Source of the DNA: an uncultured Bacteroides sp.
GTDB lineage: Bacteria > Bacteroidota > Bacteroidia > Bacteroidales > Bacteroidaceae
Direction of reading: 5' to 3'
NCBI GenBank assembly: GCA_944321465.1
Contig: CALULL010000009.1
Span: 1-64,000, forward strand
Length of the DNA stretch: 64,000 bases
Shown here: one piece after another, positions 1 to 9,193 of the stretch
Layout of the letters: every line of letters begins with the position of its first letter
Position numbering within the stretch: the first letter of the stretch is position 1
Program-made: the position numbers and the translations under genes
The notes under the pieces: model-generated
The model's input: the letters and a program-made list of their open reading frames with translations, nothing else
Told to the model about the DNA's origin: nothing
Database searches by the model: none

Positions 1-71
1 CGTTTACGGATTCGAACCGCAGACCCTCTGCTTGTAAGGCAGATGCTCTAAACCAGCTGAGCTAAACGCCC
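1..71 (-). tRNA. tRNA-Val (anticodon TAC), 3' end cut by window edge
   Basis: Read on the minus strand, the 5' acceptor arm GGGCGTT begins at 71. A D-arm follows (AGCTCAGCTGGTTTAGAGC), then an anticodon stem TCTGC/GCAGA closing the 7-nt loop CTTACAA. The loop centre is TAC, which reads valine GUA codons. The T-arm contains GGTTCGAATCC. The window begins before the last bases of the 3' acceptor strand, so the gene is partial only because of the window edge. A clean promoter lies just upstream at 100-130. Confidence 0.95.
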
Positions 72-99
72 GTCGCGTCTTTGTTTCTCAAACGCGATG

Positions 100-130
100 C
101 AAAATTACGGCTTATTTCGGAACTGCCAAA
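100..130 (-). promoter_or_regulatory. Bacteroidales-type promoter for tRNA-Val
   Basis: On the minus strand, TTTG (127-130) is followed by exactly 19 bases and then TAATTTTG (100-107). This matches the Bacteroides primary sigma consensus TTTG-N19-TAnnTTTG. Transcription would start near 93, about 20 bases before the tRNA 5' end. Confidence 0.75.
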
Positions 131-281
131 CTATTCTACAAAATATTTTGCCTTTTTCTTTTGTCCCGTCATGCAACTGCTGTACTACAGCCGTTTATGC
201 AGGACTGTTTTCCTGGTCCTGCATTTTCCCCCACCTTTTCTTTACCTTATTATATATATTTATAGCAGGACCTTGCCGACA

Positions 282-369
282 CACCTCTGCCACCTCACGG
301 GCACAGGAGTGCCAGCAGACAAGCGCAGGTGTGCCAGCACGGGGGCACAGGTATGCCTCCGCAAGGGAC
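282..369. repeat. 22-bp repeat array A (4 units)
   Basis: Four units start at 282, 304, 326 and 348, exactly 22 bp apart. Units 2-4 begin CAGGAGTGCC, CAGGTGTGCC and CAGGTATGCC; the first is the diverged CACCTCTGCC. Two junctions form GGGCACAGG and GGGGCACAGG. The unit is the same family as arrays at 8785, 22870, 49163 and 55947. It lies upstream of the likely phoH promoter. Confidence 0.8.
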
Positions 370-664
370 AACGACGGGCATTTGGCAGGGCAACAGGCCT
401 CCGCCAGATGCCTCCGGTCGCGGCACAGCAAAAAAACGGAGTTGGCCACGCAGAATATACAAACCTTTCACTATCTTTGCCGGAAGAATGTTCGGAACCA
501 GCCCCTGCGTTCGCCCAAGGCAACCCGCAGGAGCTTGCCTCCCGACGCATCCTGCCACCCCAAGAGGCCCCGTAAACGACGTGGCAGGACAGGCCGGGAC
601 GCGGCTTGCGGCCGGCACACAAAGGAATTTTCAAAAGAAAGACCCTACACCAAGACAAAAACGA

Positions 665-1678
665 ATGATAGAAAAGCTGATTGTACTTGAAGACACCGAC
701 CCAGTTATCTTCTATGGTGTGAACAACGCCAACATGCAACTCATCAAGGCACTATATCCCAAGCTACGCATCGTTGCGCGAGGCAATGTCATCAAAATAA
801 TGGGTGACGAAGAAGAGATGTGTGCCTTCGAAGAGCATATTGTCAAACTGGAGAAATACTGCGCCGAGCACAACGCGCTGAAGGAAGACGTTATCATCGA
901 CATCATCAAAGGAAACGCGCCCCAAGCCGAGAAATCGGGCAACGTAATCGTATTCAGCGTCAGCGGAAAACCCATCATTCCCCGCAGTGAGAACCAGCAA
1001 CGCCTGGTAGAAGCCTTCAAGACGCACGACATGCTGTTTGCCATCGGGCCGGCCGGTTCGGGAAAGACCTACACGGCCATCGCCTTGGCCGTCCGCGCAC
1101 TGAAGAACAAGGAGATAAAGAAAATCGTCCTCAGCCGTCCTGCCGTGGAAGCCGGCGAAAAGCTGGGCTTCCTGCCGGGCGACATGAAAGATAAGATAGA
1201 CCCCTACCTGCAACCACTCTACGATGCCTTGCAGGACATGATTCCGGCCAACAAGCTACAGGAGTACATGGACCTGAACATCATACAGATTGCTCCGCTG
1301 GCCTTCATGCGCGGACGCACGCTGAACGACGCGGTTGTCATCCTGGACGAAGCACAGAACACCACCTCGGCACAAATCAAGATGTTTCTTACCCGCATGG
1401 GAATGAACACCAAAATGATTGTGACCGGAGACATGACTCAGATAGACTTGCCTTCATCACAAACCTCGGGCCTCGTCCAAGCTTTGCGCATCCTGAAGGA
1501 AGTGAAAGGCATTGCCTTCATCGAACTGAACCAAAAAGACATTGTGCGGCACAAACTGGTGACACGCATCGTAGAAGCATACGAACAATACGAAAAAGAC
1601 TCAAAAGCAGAACGCGAACGGGCCAGAGAACTCAGAACAGACAAGAGTAACAACCAACAAACTAAAATACAATCATGA
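665..1678 (+). CDS. phoH: PhoH-like ATPase
   Basis: This is a 337-residue PhoH/YbeZ-family P-loop ATPase, implicated in RNA metabolism and often linked to ribosome or rRNA quality control. Walker A GPAGSGKT sits at about residues 128-135 and Walker [10 protein letters not shown] at about 224-232. The roughly 110-residue N-terminal region has a KH-like sequence ([13 protein letters not shown]). I chose the ATG at 665 because it gives the family length; the frame stays open to 329, but the extra residues come from the repeat array and look non-coding. The stop overlaps the purC start (ATGA at 1675-1678), so the two are translationally coupled. Confidence 0.93.
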   Translation: MIEKLIVLEDTDPVIFYGVNNANMQLIKALYPKLRIVARGNVIKIMGDEEEMCAFEEHIVKLEKYCAEHNALKEDVIIDIIKGNAPQAEKSGNVIVFSVSGKPIIPRSENQQRLVEAFKTHDMLFAIGPAGSGKTYTAIALAVRALKNKEIKKIVLSRPAVEAGEKLGFLPGDMKDKIDPYLQPLYDALQDMIPANKLQEYMDLNIIQIAPLAFMRGRTLNDAVVILDEAQNTTSAQIKMFLTRMGMNTKMIVTGDMTQIDLPSSQTSGLVQALRILKEVKGIAFIELNQKDIVRHKLVTRIVEAYEQYEKDSKAERERARELRTDKSNNQQTKIQS

Positions 1679-2622
1679 GACAAGCATTGACAAAAACAGA
1701 CTATCATTTCCCCGGACAACAGAATGTCTATCACGGGAAGGTACGCGATGTATATAACATCAACGGCGAGAAACTCGTCATGGTGGCAACAGACCGCATC
1801 TCGGCCTTTGATGTCATACTGCCTAAAGGCATCCCCTACAAGGGACAAATACTCAACCAAATAGCAGCCAAGTTCCTCGATGCGACGACCGACATCTGCC
1901 CCAACTGGAAACTGGCCGTCCCCGACCCCATGGTTACGGTCGGGGTGTTCTGCCAAGGTTTTCCGCTGGAAATGATTGTGCGCGGCTACCTGTGCGGCTC
2001 GGCTTGGCGTGCATATAAGAGCGGAGTGCGCGAGCTGTGCGGTATCCGCCTTCCCGAAGGGATGAAGGAAAACCAAAAATTCCCGGTGCCCATCGTCACC
2101 CCGACGACCAAAGCCGAAATAGGCGAGCACGACGCTGACATCTCGCGCAAAGAGATTATCAAGCGCGGCCTGGCCACAGCCGAAGAGTACGCCCAACTCG
2201 AAGACTACGCCCTCCGGCTCTTTGAACGCGGCACCAAGATGGCTGCCGAACGCGGGCTTATTCTGGTCGACACCAAGTACGAGTTCGGCAAGCACGACGG
2301 TCAGATCTACCTCATGGACGAAATCCACACCCCCGACTCCAGCCGCTACTTCTATAGCGAAGGCTACGAAGAACGCTTCGAGAAGGGTGAGCCTCAACGC
2401 CAGCTCTCAAAAGAGTTCGTGCGCGAATGGCTCATGGAGAACGGCTTCCAAGGGAAAGCAGGACAGCAGGTCCCCGAAATGACAGAGGCAATCGTGTCAG
2501 ACATCAGCAACCGCTACATCGAGCTTTACGAACACATCACGGGCGAGAAGTTCGTCCCGCAAGACTCAGAGGACATCTCCACCCGCATAGAGCAGAACGT
2601 AACGGCTTACTTGAAGAAGTAA
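1675..2622 (+). CDS. purC: Phosphoribosylaminoimidazole-succinocarboxamide synthase
   Basis: SAICAR synthetase, 315 residues. It joins CAIR and aspartate using ATP in de novo purine synthesis. It carries the GKVRDVY motif near residue 21, TDRISAFD near 40, and the substrate-binding stretch [11 protein letters not shown] near 102. Bacteroidetes PurC is of this longer, ~310-residue type rather than the ~240-residue E. coli type. The start overlaps the phoH stop by four bases, and menG follows 76 bp downstream on the same strand, suggesting one transcription unit. Confidence 0.96.
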   Translation: MRQALTKTDYHFPGQQNVYHGKVRDVYNINGEKLVMVATDRISAFDVILPKGIPYKGQILNQIAAKFLDATTDICPNWKLAVPDPMVTVGVFCQGFPLEMIVRGYLCGSAWRAYKSGVRELCGIRLPEGMKENQKFPVPIVTPTTKAEIGEHDADISRKEIIKRGLATAEEYAQLEDYALRLFERGTKMAAERGLILVDTKYEFGKHDGQIYLMDEIHTPDSSRYFYSEGYEERFEKGEPQRQLSKEFVREWLMENGFQGKAGQQVPEMTEAIVSDISNRYIELYEHITGEKFVPQDSEDISTRIEQNVTAYLKK

Positions 2623-2698
2623 CCATCGGGCAGGCGGCCGGTGCCCGGCATCGCGTCGCCTGCCACCTGCCCTCTTTACAAAGCAACCCAAAGACGAC

Positions 2699-3436
2699 AT
2701 GGAATACCCACAAGAGAAAGTAATGCCATATGGCTCGGAAGGACACAAGGCCGAGCAAGTGGAACGCATGTTCAACCACATCGCTCCAGCCTACGACCGC
2801 CTGAACCATACGCTCTCATTAGGCATAGACCGCTACTGGCGCCGCCGCGCCATCAGCTGGCTCAAGCCCTTCAACCCGCAATGTATCATGGACGTGGCGA
2901 CAGGAACGGGCGACTTTGCCATTCTCTCGTGCCGTATGCTACATCCCCGTATGCTCGTCGGGACAGACATCTCCGAAGGCATGATGGAAGTAGCCCAAAA
3001 TAAAGCACGGGAGGCCGACCTGTCCGACAGCATTCGCTTCCAACGCGAGAACTGTGAAGCTCTGTCATTTGCCGACAGCACTTTCGATGCCGTCACCGTG
3101 GCCTTCGGCATCCGAAATTTCGAGCACCTCGACCGGGGGCTGAGCGAGATGTGCCGGGTTTTGCGTCCAGGAGGCCACCTGGTGATCTTGGAACTTTCCA
3201 CGCCGGACAGCTTTCCCATGAAACAGCTCTATCGACTCTATTCCAAGCTCATCATCCCATTCATCGGCCGGACCATATCCCATGACAACAGTGCCTACAC
3301 CTACCTGCCCGAAAGCATACGCGCATTTCCCCAAGGAGAAGTAATGCAAAAAAGCATACAACGGGCCGGTTTCTCAAAGGTGGCATTCAAGCGGCTGACG
3401 TTCGGGGTATGCACCCTGTATATGGCGACAAAGTAA
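2699..3436 (+). CDS. menG: Demethylmenaquinone methyltransferase
   Basis: This 245-residue class I SAM-dependent methyltransferase of the UbiE/MenG family performs the last step of menaquinone synthesis. The SAM-binding motif DVATGTGD lies at 65-72, followed by GTDISEGMM. The family stretch [14 protein letters not shown] and a late [11 protein letters not shown] segment are also present. Bacteroidales make menaquinone only, so menG fits better than ubiE. The start at 2699 is the first in-frame ATG after purC; an internal ATG at 2723 is also possible. Confidence 0.93.
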   Translation: MEYPQEKVMPYGSEGHKAEQVERMFNHIAPAYDRLNHTLSLGIDRYWRRRAISWLKPFNPQCIMDVATGTGDFAILSCRMLHPRMLVGTDISEGMMEVAQNKAREADLSDSIRFQRENCEALSFADSTFDAVTVAFGIRNFEHLDRGLSEMCRVLRPGGHLVILELSTPDSFPMKQLYRLYSKLIIPFIGRTISHDNSAYTYLPESIRAFPQGEVMQKSIQRAGFSKVAFKRLTFGVCTLYMATK

Positions 3437-3469
3437 ATTCAAACACAACAACACCTATCATTATAAGCT

Positions 3470-4216
3470 ATGGACAAATACGGTCTAATCGGATACCCCT
3501 TGAAACATTCATTCTCCATTGTTTACTTCAACGAGAAGTTCCAATCGGAGAACATCGACGCCGAGTACGTCAACTTTGAAATCCCCCGCATAGAGGACTT
3601 CATGGAAGTTATCGACGAAAACCCGAACCTCTGTGGACTGAACGTCACCATCCCCTACAAGGAACAGGTCATCCCCTACCTGGACGAATTGGACAAGGAC
3701 ACGGCAAAGATAGGAGCCGTCAACGTCATCAAAATCATCCGCCAGCCCAAAGGGAAGGTCAAGTTAGTGGGTTTTAACTCGGACATCATCGGCTTCACGC
3801 AATCCATAGAGCCTCTATTGCAGCCTTACCATAAAAAGGCCCTGATACTGGGCACCGGCGGAGCTTCCAAAGCCATCTACCACGGCTTGTTGAACTTGGG
3901 TGTCAAGCCAACCTACGTGTCGCGCACAAAGAAAAGCGACGCGGTACTGACCTACCAGGAGTTAACCCCAGAGATAATGGAGGAAAACACCGTTATTGTC
4001 AACTGTACTCCCGTAGGAATGTATCCCAAAGTGGATTTCTGCCCCGACATTCCCTACGAACAGCTCACATCCAAACACCTGCTGTACGACTTGCTCTACA
4101 ACCCGGACGAAACCCTATTTATGAAAAAAGGGCAAGCGCGAGGTGCCACGGTGAAAAACGGCCTTGAGATGCTGTTGCTGCAAGCATTCGCCGCATGGGA
4201 GATATGGCACCGGTAG
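3470..4216 (+). CDS. aroE: Shikimate dehydrogenase
   Basis: AroE-family NADP-dependent shikimate 5-dehydrogenase, 248 residues, reducing 3-dehydroshikimate in the chorismate pathway. The substrate-binding N-terminal domain carries NVTIPYK at 58-64 (Lys64 is the expected catalytic lysine) and NSDIIGF at 103-109 (the Asp is the partner). The Rossmann loop GTGGASKA is at 128-135. The C-terminal KNGLEMLLLQA segment matches the family. It lies 33 bp after menG on the same strand. Confidence 0.95.
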   Translation: MDKYGLIGYPLKHSFSIVYFNEKFQSENIDAEYVNFEIPRIEDFMEVIDENPNLCGLNVTIPYKEQVIPYLDELDKDTAKIGAVNVIKIIRQPKGKVKLVGFNSDIIGFTQSIEPLLQPYHKKALILGTGGASKAIYHGLLNLGVKPTYVSRTKKSDAVLTYQELTPEIMEENTVIVNCTPVGMYPKVDFCPDIPYEQLTSKHLLYDLLYNPDETLFMKKGQARGATVKNGLEMLLLQAFAAWEIWHR

Positions 4217-4336
4217 AAAACAAAGGACGCTTGCCAAAACGCAGAATGAAGAGACACATCCTGCGTTTCCACCCTGCGACACCCCCAGCCGAAGTTTTTC
4301 CATAAGAGGCATCCCGCCCCAGACAAGTCCGCAACC

Positions 4337-5365
4337 ATGAAGAAAGTCCTAAAATACGGCCTCTCCCTCGCCGGTGTCCTTGCACTCCTACTGCTGTGTG
4401 CCGGTTTCTACATGTTGAACTATGCCCTCAAGCCAAAGGAACTTGCTACGCGCAGCCACGATGTCGAGGGTTCGTATGCCTACATCTACAAAGAGTACCC
4501 CGAGGTGCGTCTTTGGATTGACAGCCTGCAAGCAGCCAAAGCCTTGCAAGAACTCTACATCGAAAACAGGCAAGAAGAACGTCTGCATGCGCTTTACATC
4601 AAGGCCGCGCAACCTACCCGACATACCGCCGTCATCGTGCACGGTTATACCGACAACGCCATACGCATGTTGCCCATCGGCTACATGTATAGTCGTCTGT
4701 TGGGCTACAACATTCTGTTGCCAGACCTATATGCACACGGACAAAGCGAAGGAGCTGCCATACAGATGGGGTGGCTGGACCGTCTCGATGTACTGCAATG
4801 GGCAGCCGCCGCCAACCAAATCTTCAGCTACGACCAGGACAGCACATCGATGGTGATACACGGCATATCAATGGGAGCGGCCACTACCATGATGCTGGCA
4901 GGCGAAATAGAAGGGAAAGAACAGCAGTATGCCTACATAAAATGCTTCGTAGAGGACTGCGGATACACCAGCGTATGGGACGAATTCAGCGGCGAACTGC
5001 ACAATCAGTTCCACCTTCCCGCCTTTCCTCTGCTCGACGCAGCCTCCCTGCTGTGCCGATGGAAGTATGGCTGGGACTTCCAAGAAGCTTCTCCGCTGAG
5101 ACAAGTCGGGCGATGCACTCTGCCCATGTTCTTCATCCACGGAGACGCAGATACATTCGTACCGACCTGGATGGTGTACCCGCTCTACCAAGCCAAGCCC
5201 ATGCCCAAAGAACTGTGGATAGTACCCGGTGCGGAACACGCGGTTGCCTACAAGGAAAACAAGGAGACATACACGGCAAAGGTAAAAGACTTTTTAGAGA
5301 AGTATATGGAGCACGACAACGAAGCAACCGGAATGGAATCGCAAACCACCCACAACCGCCCATAA
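4337..5365 (+). CDS. Alpha/beta hydrolase, membrane-anchored
   Basis: A 342-residue alpha/beta-hydrolase fold protein. An N-terminal hydrophobic segment (residues ~8-30) should anchor it with the catalytic domain in the periplasm. The oxyanion strand is HGYTDN. The nucleophile elbow is GISMG with Ser178. The acid comes from HGDADTFV and the base from AEHAV, completing a Ser-Asp-His triad. It resembles the YqkD/FrsA-like hydrolases annotated in many Bacteroides. The substrate is not predictable. It lies 120 bp downstream of aroE. Confidence 0.82.
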   Translation: MKKVLKYGLSLAGVLALLLLCAGFYMLNYALKPKELATRSHDVEGSYAYIYKEYPEVRLWIDSLQAAKALQELYIENRQEERLHALYIKAAQPTRHTAVIVHGYTDNAIRMLPIGYMYSRLLGYNILLPDLYAHGQSEGAAIQMGWLDRLDVLQWAAAANQIFSYDQDSTSMVIHGISMGAATTMMLAGEIEGKEQQYAYIKCFVEDCGYTSVWDEFSGELHNQFHLPAFPLLDAASLLCRWKYGWDFQEASPLRQVGRCTLPMFFIHGDADTFVPTWMVYPLYQAKPMPKELWIVPGAEHAVAYKENKETYTAKVKDFLEKYMEHDNEATGMESQTTHNRP

Positions 5366-5486
5366 CGTCCCACCAGCACCAGCTTGCCGCACAGGCAGGG
5401 CTTCCGCACAAGCATTCCGGCTGCCCCTTCAAGGCGCCCGTTCCACAAAAAACAAGCACAAAGAACTGCACGCCGGAAAAAAGAAG

Positions 5487-5494
5487 TATCTTTG
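5487..5494 (+). promoter_or_regulatory. -7 promoter box TATCTTTG upstream of the TPM-domain gene
   Basis: TATCTTTG matches the Bacteroidales -7 consensus TAnnTTTG and sits 33 bp upstream of the ATG at 5528. No good TTTG is visible at the -33 position, so the promoter is inferred from one element only. Confidence 0.5.
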
Positions 5495-5527
5495 CCCAAG
5501 TATATTAACGTTAGTCCAACCTAAAAC

Positions 5528-6514
5528 ATGAACTACATGAGGGGACATTCCATCCTACGCCTCAAGAGCACATTGTGCAGCATCCTGTTGCTGGCGTGCC
5601 TATCCGCACACCTTTATGCACAGCAATCCCAATCGGCTTCCTCCACACCGACCGCAGACCAGACCGACAAAATCTATACCCCCCAGAATTTGCCCAAAGT
5701 GCACTTGCAGAACAAATTCCGATACCTGTGCGACCCGCAAGGATACATATCACCGACGGCCACAGACAGTATAGACAGAATGCTTTACCGGCTGGAGCAA
5801 CAAACGGGCATAGAAACCGTGGTGGCCGTGGTTCCCAGCATAGGGGACAACACCTGCTTTGACTTCTGCCACGAACTCCTCAACTCGTGGGGAGTAGGCA
5901 AGAAAGGCAAGGACAACGGACTCGTGATACTGCTGGTTATCGACCAACGGTGCATACAGTTCTACACCGGCTATGGCCTGGAGGGTCCCTTGCCCGATGC
6001 CATATGCAAACGCATACAGACGCAGGCCATGCTCCCCTACCTGAAGGAAGAAAGGTGGAGCGAAGGAATGGTGAGCGGCGTGCAGGCCACCTGCGCACGG
6101 CTGGCCGACTCGATGGAAAACGACAGCCAGGCGGAAGAAAGCAGTGCCCGCGTATGGCTCATGCCTATTATCCTCCTCATCGTCCTCGTCTTGGCCGCCA
6201 TCGGAAGACAACGACTGCGCAACCGCTGCCCCTACTGCAAACAGGCCAAACTGCAACGCACCAACAGCAAGACCCTTTCCTTCCACAACGGATACAAGAC
6301 CGAAGAGGTGACCTACGTTTGCCGCAACTGCGGCCGCATCACCATCCGACGCGAACGCCACAACAGCAACCGCAACAACGGAAACGACGGCGGCTGGGGA
6401 GGCCCCGTCATCTTCGGCGGAGGCTTTGGCGGAGGAGGCGGAGGCGGGAACTTCGGAGGAGGCAGTTTCGGCGGTGGCAGCGGAGGAGGCGGAGGGGCCG
6501 GTTCCAACTTCTGA
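5528..6514 (+). CDS. TPM-domain (YgcG-type) membrane protein
   Basis: A 328-residue protein with a signal peptide (residues ~14-32, ending ...HLYAQQ). A TPM_phosphatase/YgcG domain spans about 65-195, with the YGLEGPLPD motif. One transmembrane helix follows (about 208-226). Next come two CxxC pairs (CPYCKQ, CRNCGR) that look like a zinc ribbon, and a very Gly-rich tail ending in a Gly/Ser run. It is followed 92 bp later by lemA; TPM and LemA genes are often paired. Its molecular role is unclear. Confidence 0.85.
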   Translation: MNYMRGHSILRLKSTLCSILLLACLSAHLYAQQSQSASSTPTADQTDKIYTPQNLPKVHLQNKFRYLCDPQGYISPTATDSIDRMLYRLEQQTGIETVVAVVPSIGDNTCFDFCHELLNSWGVGKKGKDNGLVILLVIDQRCIQFYTGYGLEGPLPDAICKRIQTQAMLPYLKEERWSEGMVSGVQATCARLADSMENDSQAEESSARVWLMPIILLIVLVLAAIGRQRLRNRCPYCKQAKLQRTNSKTLSFHNGYKTEEVTYVCRNCGRITIRRERHNSNRNNGNDGGWGGPVIFGGGFGGGGGGGNFGGGSFGGGSGGGGGAGSNF

Positions 6515-6606
6515 CACCTGTCCTGCCGACCGGACCTGGGTGCCGAGACACGATGCCTCTCAAAAGAAAGGAAACAACTTATCCAATAATCTAAAAACAA
6601 CCAAGT

Positions 6607-7188
6607 ATGAAGAAAGCAATCATTATCGTTGTAGCCGTCGTTGCCATAGTAGTAATATGGTGCATAACGGGCTACAACAGCCTCGTCGGCATGGAAGAGA
6701 ACGTCAACAACCAGTGGGCCAACGTCGAGACGCAATACCAACGGCGGTCCGACCTCATCCCCAACCTGGTCAACACCGTCAAAGGCTATGCCACCCACGA
6801 GCAGGAAACGCTGGAAGGAGTCGTCGAGGCCCGGAGCAAGGCCACCCAGATAAAGGTGGACCCGCAGAACCTGACTCCCGAGAAGCTGGCCGAGTACCAG
6901 CAAGCCCAAGGACAGCTGGCCACGGCACTGGGCAAACTGCTGGCCATCACCGAGAACTACCCCGACCTGAAGGCCAACCAGAACTTCCAGGAACTCCAGG
7001 CACAGCTGGAAGGGACGGAGAACCGCATCACCGTGGCACGCAAGAACTTCAACGATGCCGCCCGCAAGTTCAACACCAGCATTCGCCGCTTCCCCAAGAA
7101 CATACTTGCCGGGCTGTTCGGCTTCGACAAGCGCACGTACTTTGAGGCGCAGGAAGGTGCCGAAACGGCTCCCAGCGTAGAGTTCTGA
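6607..7188 (+). CDS. lemA: LemA family protein
   Basis: LemA-family envelope protein, 193 residues. One N-terminal membrane helix (residues 4-22) is followed by the highly conserved WANVETQYQRR-DLIPNLVNTVKGYA segment and a helical coiled-coil body. The C-terminal PKNILAGLFGF motif is intact. It sits directly downstream of the TPM-domain gene and probably shares its transcript. The function of LemA proteins is not established. Confidence 0.93.
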   Translation: MKKAIIIVVAVVAIVVIWCITGYNSLVGMEENVNNQWANVETQYQRRSDLIPNLVNTVKGYATHEQETLEGVVEARSKATQIKVDPQNLTPEKLAEYQQAQGQLATALGKLLAITENYPDLKANQNFQELQAQLEGTENRITVARKNFNDAARKFNTSIRRFPKNILAGLFGFDKRTYFEAQEGAETAPSVEF

Positions 7189-7212
7189 GCCGCAGGCGCG
7201 GGACACATGCCC

Positions 7213-7779
7213 CTACCGGCGTGCCTTGTAGGCAAAAGCCTGCCACTTTTCCTCGGAAAGGCCCTGCCGTTGCATGTCGGCCCGGGCCAGCAGAAAAAAG
7301 AAATCGGACAACCGGTTGACGAAACGCAAGATGCTTTCGTCAACCGGTGTTTGTTTATGCAGCGTCCACAGACGACGCTCGGCCCGCCTCACGACGGCCC
7401 GGGCCAGCTGCAAGTGAGCAGCCACGGGCGTGCCGCCCGGAAGGACGAAATAGGCACGGTCGGCAAGGGTCGCCGACAAGCCGTCCATCGCCCGCTCCAG
7501 GCGCAACGTCAAGGAGTCGGTCTCCAGCACATTAGGATTCGAAAGGCCGGGCGGGGTTGCCACGTGGCTCATTACGACCATGAGCTCACGCTGTATGGCG
7601 TGCAGCACCTCCTGCCACTCATCGGAAGCCGGCAGCTGCGAGCGCACCACCCCGACAAGCGCATTTACCTCGTCGAGGCAGCCGTTGGCCTCTATGCGAA
7701 TGTCGTCCTTGGGCACCCGCATGCCGCCCAGCAACCCCGTAGTCCCTTTATCGCCTGTGCGGGTATAAATCTTCCCCAT
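7213..7779 (-). CDS. pduO: ATP:cob(I)alamin adenosyltransferase (PduO type)
   Basis: A 188-residue PduO-type corrinoid adenosyltransferase. It transfers the adenosyl group from ATP to cob(I)alamin to make coenzyme B12. The N-terminal ATP-binding signature RTGDKGTTGLLGG is at residues 7-19, and the helical core has the RAVVRRAERR motif that bears the cobalamin-site arginines. It lies 6 bp after the nitroreductase, in the same operon. A user of its product, the B12-dependent ribonucleotide reductase, is encoded divergently 1.4 kb away. Confidence 0.94.
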   Translation of the reverse strand: MGKIYTRTGDKGTTGLLGGMRVPKDDIRIEANGCLDEVNALVGVVRSQLPASDEWQEVLHAIQRELMVVMSHVATPPGLSNPNVLETDSLTLRLERAMDGLSATLADRAYFVLPGGTPVAAHLQLARAVVRRAERRLWTLHKQTPVDESILRFVNRLSDFFFLLARADMQRQGLSEEKWQAFAYKARR

Positions 7780-7785
7780 GCGGCA

Positions 7786-8526
7786 TCAATCGCAAAAGCC
7801 CTGACGGCGCATGGCCTCTACCAGCGCGACAGACATGGAGCGGGCATCGGAAGCCGTGTAGCGCACGTCCGTGAACACCTGAGCCAGTGTCTGCTTTGCG
7901 TTTTCCTTCACGTACCCTTGGTTTTCGGGGAGCGACTCCTTGTAGGCATAGTAGCGGTCTATGTCGGCAGGCGTGTAGTCGTGGTAGTCCTCCTCGTGGA
8001 CAATGGCTGCCAAGGGCAGGCGGTCGGGCTGGGAAGGCTGCTCGGCCGGCCAGCCCACAGTAATGGTGATGAGGGGGAAGACCAGACGGGGCAGATGCAG
8101 GGTGTCGATGATCTGCTGAGGATTATAGGTCGTTGTGCCCAGATAGCAGATGCCCAGTCCGGCCTCCTCGGCAGCCACGCAGAAGGTCTGTGCCGCCAGC
8201 GAGCAGTCAATGGCCCCCGTGACAAACCACTCCATGTTGCCATAACCCGGCGTGGCCTGCCGCAGCTCGCACCAACGGCTGAAGCGACGCAAATCGACGC
8301 AGAACGTCAGCACCACGGGCGCCTGAGTGACCATAGGCTGATTGAAGTGAGCCGGGGCCAGCTGCTGCTTGCGGGCAGGGTCGCGGGTCACCACCACGCT
8401 ATAGGCCTGCATGTTTCCGACGGTCGATGCCCGGCAAGCACACTCCAGAAGCTCGTCCAGAAGCTCCTGGGAGATGTCGCGAGCCGAATATTTGCGAATA
8501 GTACGACGTGTTTTCAGTGTTTCCAT
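7786..8526 (-). CDS. Nitroreductase family protein (NfsA/FRP-like)
   Basis: A 246-residue FMN-dependent nitroreductase-family protein. It has the N-terminal RRTIRKY motif, a mid-protein AAEEAGLGICYLGT segment, and the TVGWPAEQP C-terminal FMN-site region. The length fits the NfsA/FRP branch rather than BluB. It is followed 6 bp later by pduO. Co-transcription suggests that it could help reduce corrinoids before adenosylation, but this is inference; a general NAD(P)H:flavin or quinone reductase is equally possible. Confidence 0.85.
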   Translation of the reverse strand: METLKTRRTIRKYSARDISQELLDELLECACRASTVGNMQAYSVVVTRDPARKQQLAPAHFNQPMVTQAPVVLTFCVDLRRFSRWCELRQATPGYGNMEWFVTGAIDCSLAAQTFCVAAEEAGLGICYLGTTTYNPQQIIDTLHLPRLVFPLITITVGWPAEQPSQPDRLPLAAIVHEEDYHDYTPADIDRYYAYKESLPENQGYVKENAKQTLAQVFTDVRYTASDARSMSVALVEAMRRQGFCD

Positions 8527-8784
8527 ACTTGTCAGTTATTATATTAATGTACACGAACCTTGCTAGTAAGTTCTGTCCGTTTTCTTCTTCTCAAGCCTGC
8601 GCCACGGTCTGCTCCGGGCCTTCCTCCGGCCACTTTTGCTGCCGACATCAGCCACGCAGCCAGCCCCGCCCCCCTGCGGAAGCAGAGCAACGTTGCCGGA
8701 GAGGCTTCGCAAAACGGCGACGGGCACCTCCGGGCAAGCCCCGGCAACGGCACTTCGCGCCCCCGGAGGGGCACGGACCAGGCG

Positions 8785-8872
8785 CACCTGCACCCTTGCG
8801 CCAGCACACCTGTCCCCGCCAGGCAGCGCAGAAGTGCCCGCCCGGGAGCACACCTGTGCCCGCTTTTTGCGC
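8785..8872. repeat. 22-bp repeat array B (4 units)
   Basis: Units begin at 8785 (CACCTGCACC), 8807 (CACCTGTCCC), 8829 (CAGAAGTGCC) and 8851 (CACCTGTGCC), exactly 22 bp apart. The third unit tail GCCCGCCCGGGAGCA recurs in array C and, with one change, in array D. It lies about 220 bp upstream of the nrdJ promoter and 260 bp from the nitroreductase start. Confidence 0.85.
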
Positions 8873-9089
8873 AAAGGTAGACACTTTCCGCTACACGGTG
8901 TACATATTAACACAGATTAATGATAGTGCGAACGCCCTATAGAACAATTGGTTCAACCCGCTTCAGCGACCGATTTCTCTTTTTGGAAAACTTTCAAGCA
9001 ATCCTTATATCAATAAAAGACTAAAAAACAATAATATAACAATAGAAAATGGAAAACTTGCCACTGTTGATAACTTCTCCACTTTTTAT

Positions 9090-9120
9090 TTTGCAGAGTC
9101 GGAAATGATGCGTAGCTTTG
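9090..9120 (+). promoter_or_regulatory. Promoter of nrdJ
   Basis: TTTG at 9090-9093, 19 intervening bases, then TAGCTTTG at 9113-9120 give an exact match to the Bacteroides promoter TTTG-N19-TAnnTTTG. Transcription should start near 9127, leaving a leader of about 67 nt before the ATG at 9194. Confidence 0.8.
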
Positions 9121-9193
9121 CCCCACCTTAACAAAAGACGAGGCTCAGCAACCTGTGTTACCGGATGTGATTTGCCTTCTTATCCCAACATAT

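Larger units (their letters stand above)
72..664. other. 593-bp gene-free region between tRNA-Val and phoH
   Basis: The region contains the tRNA promoter (100-130), an AT-rich stretch (about 130-270), the 22-bp repeat array A (282-369), and a TATCTTTG -7-like box at 472-479 that could drive phoH. The reading frame open upstream of phoH (from 329) runs through the repeat array and has no family character. I therefore do not treat it as an N-terminal extension of PhoH. Confidence 0.6.
8527..9193. other. 667-bp divergent intergenic region upstream of nrdJ
   Basis: The part nearer the nitroreductase is strongly GC-rich and holds repeat array B (8785-8872). The part nearer nrdJ is AT-rich and holds the nrdJ promoter (9090-9120). 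I looked for a cobalamin-riboswitch B12 box (consensus GCCACTG / AGYCAGGAGACC) and did not see one. Small open frames here look like by-products of the repeat. Confidence 0.6.

Noticed and set aside
282..369. Array A as a small CRISPR array
   Set aside because: The units are contiguous 22-bp repeats without unique spacers, are degenerate, and no cas gene is present in the window.
329..664. N-terminal extension of PhoH from 329
   Set aside because: The extra residues translate the 22-bp repeat array and flanking GC-rich DNA; the ATG at 665 gives the normal family length and start.
8960..8980. GACCGATTT near 8968 as a fourth copy of the 203-bp element end
   Set aside because: Only nine bases match and no partner end or interior is nearby.
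8527..9193. Cobalamin riboswitch upstream of nrdJ or pduO
   Set aside because: No B12-box sequence or matching helix order was found by eye on either strand.
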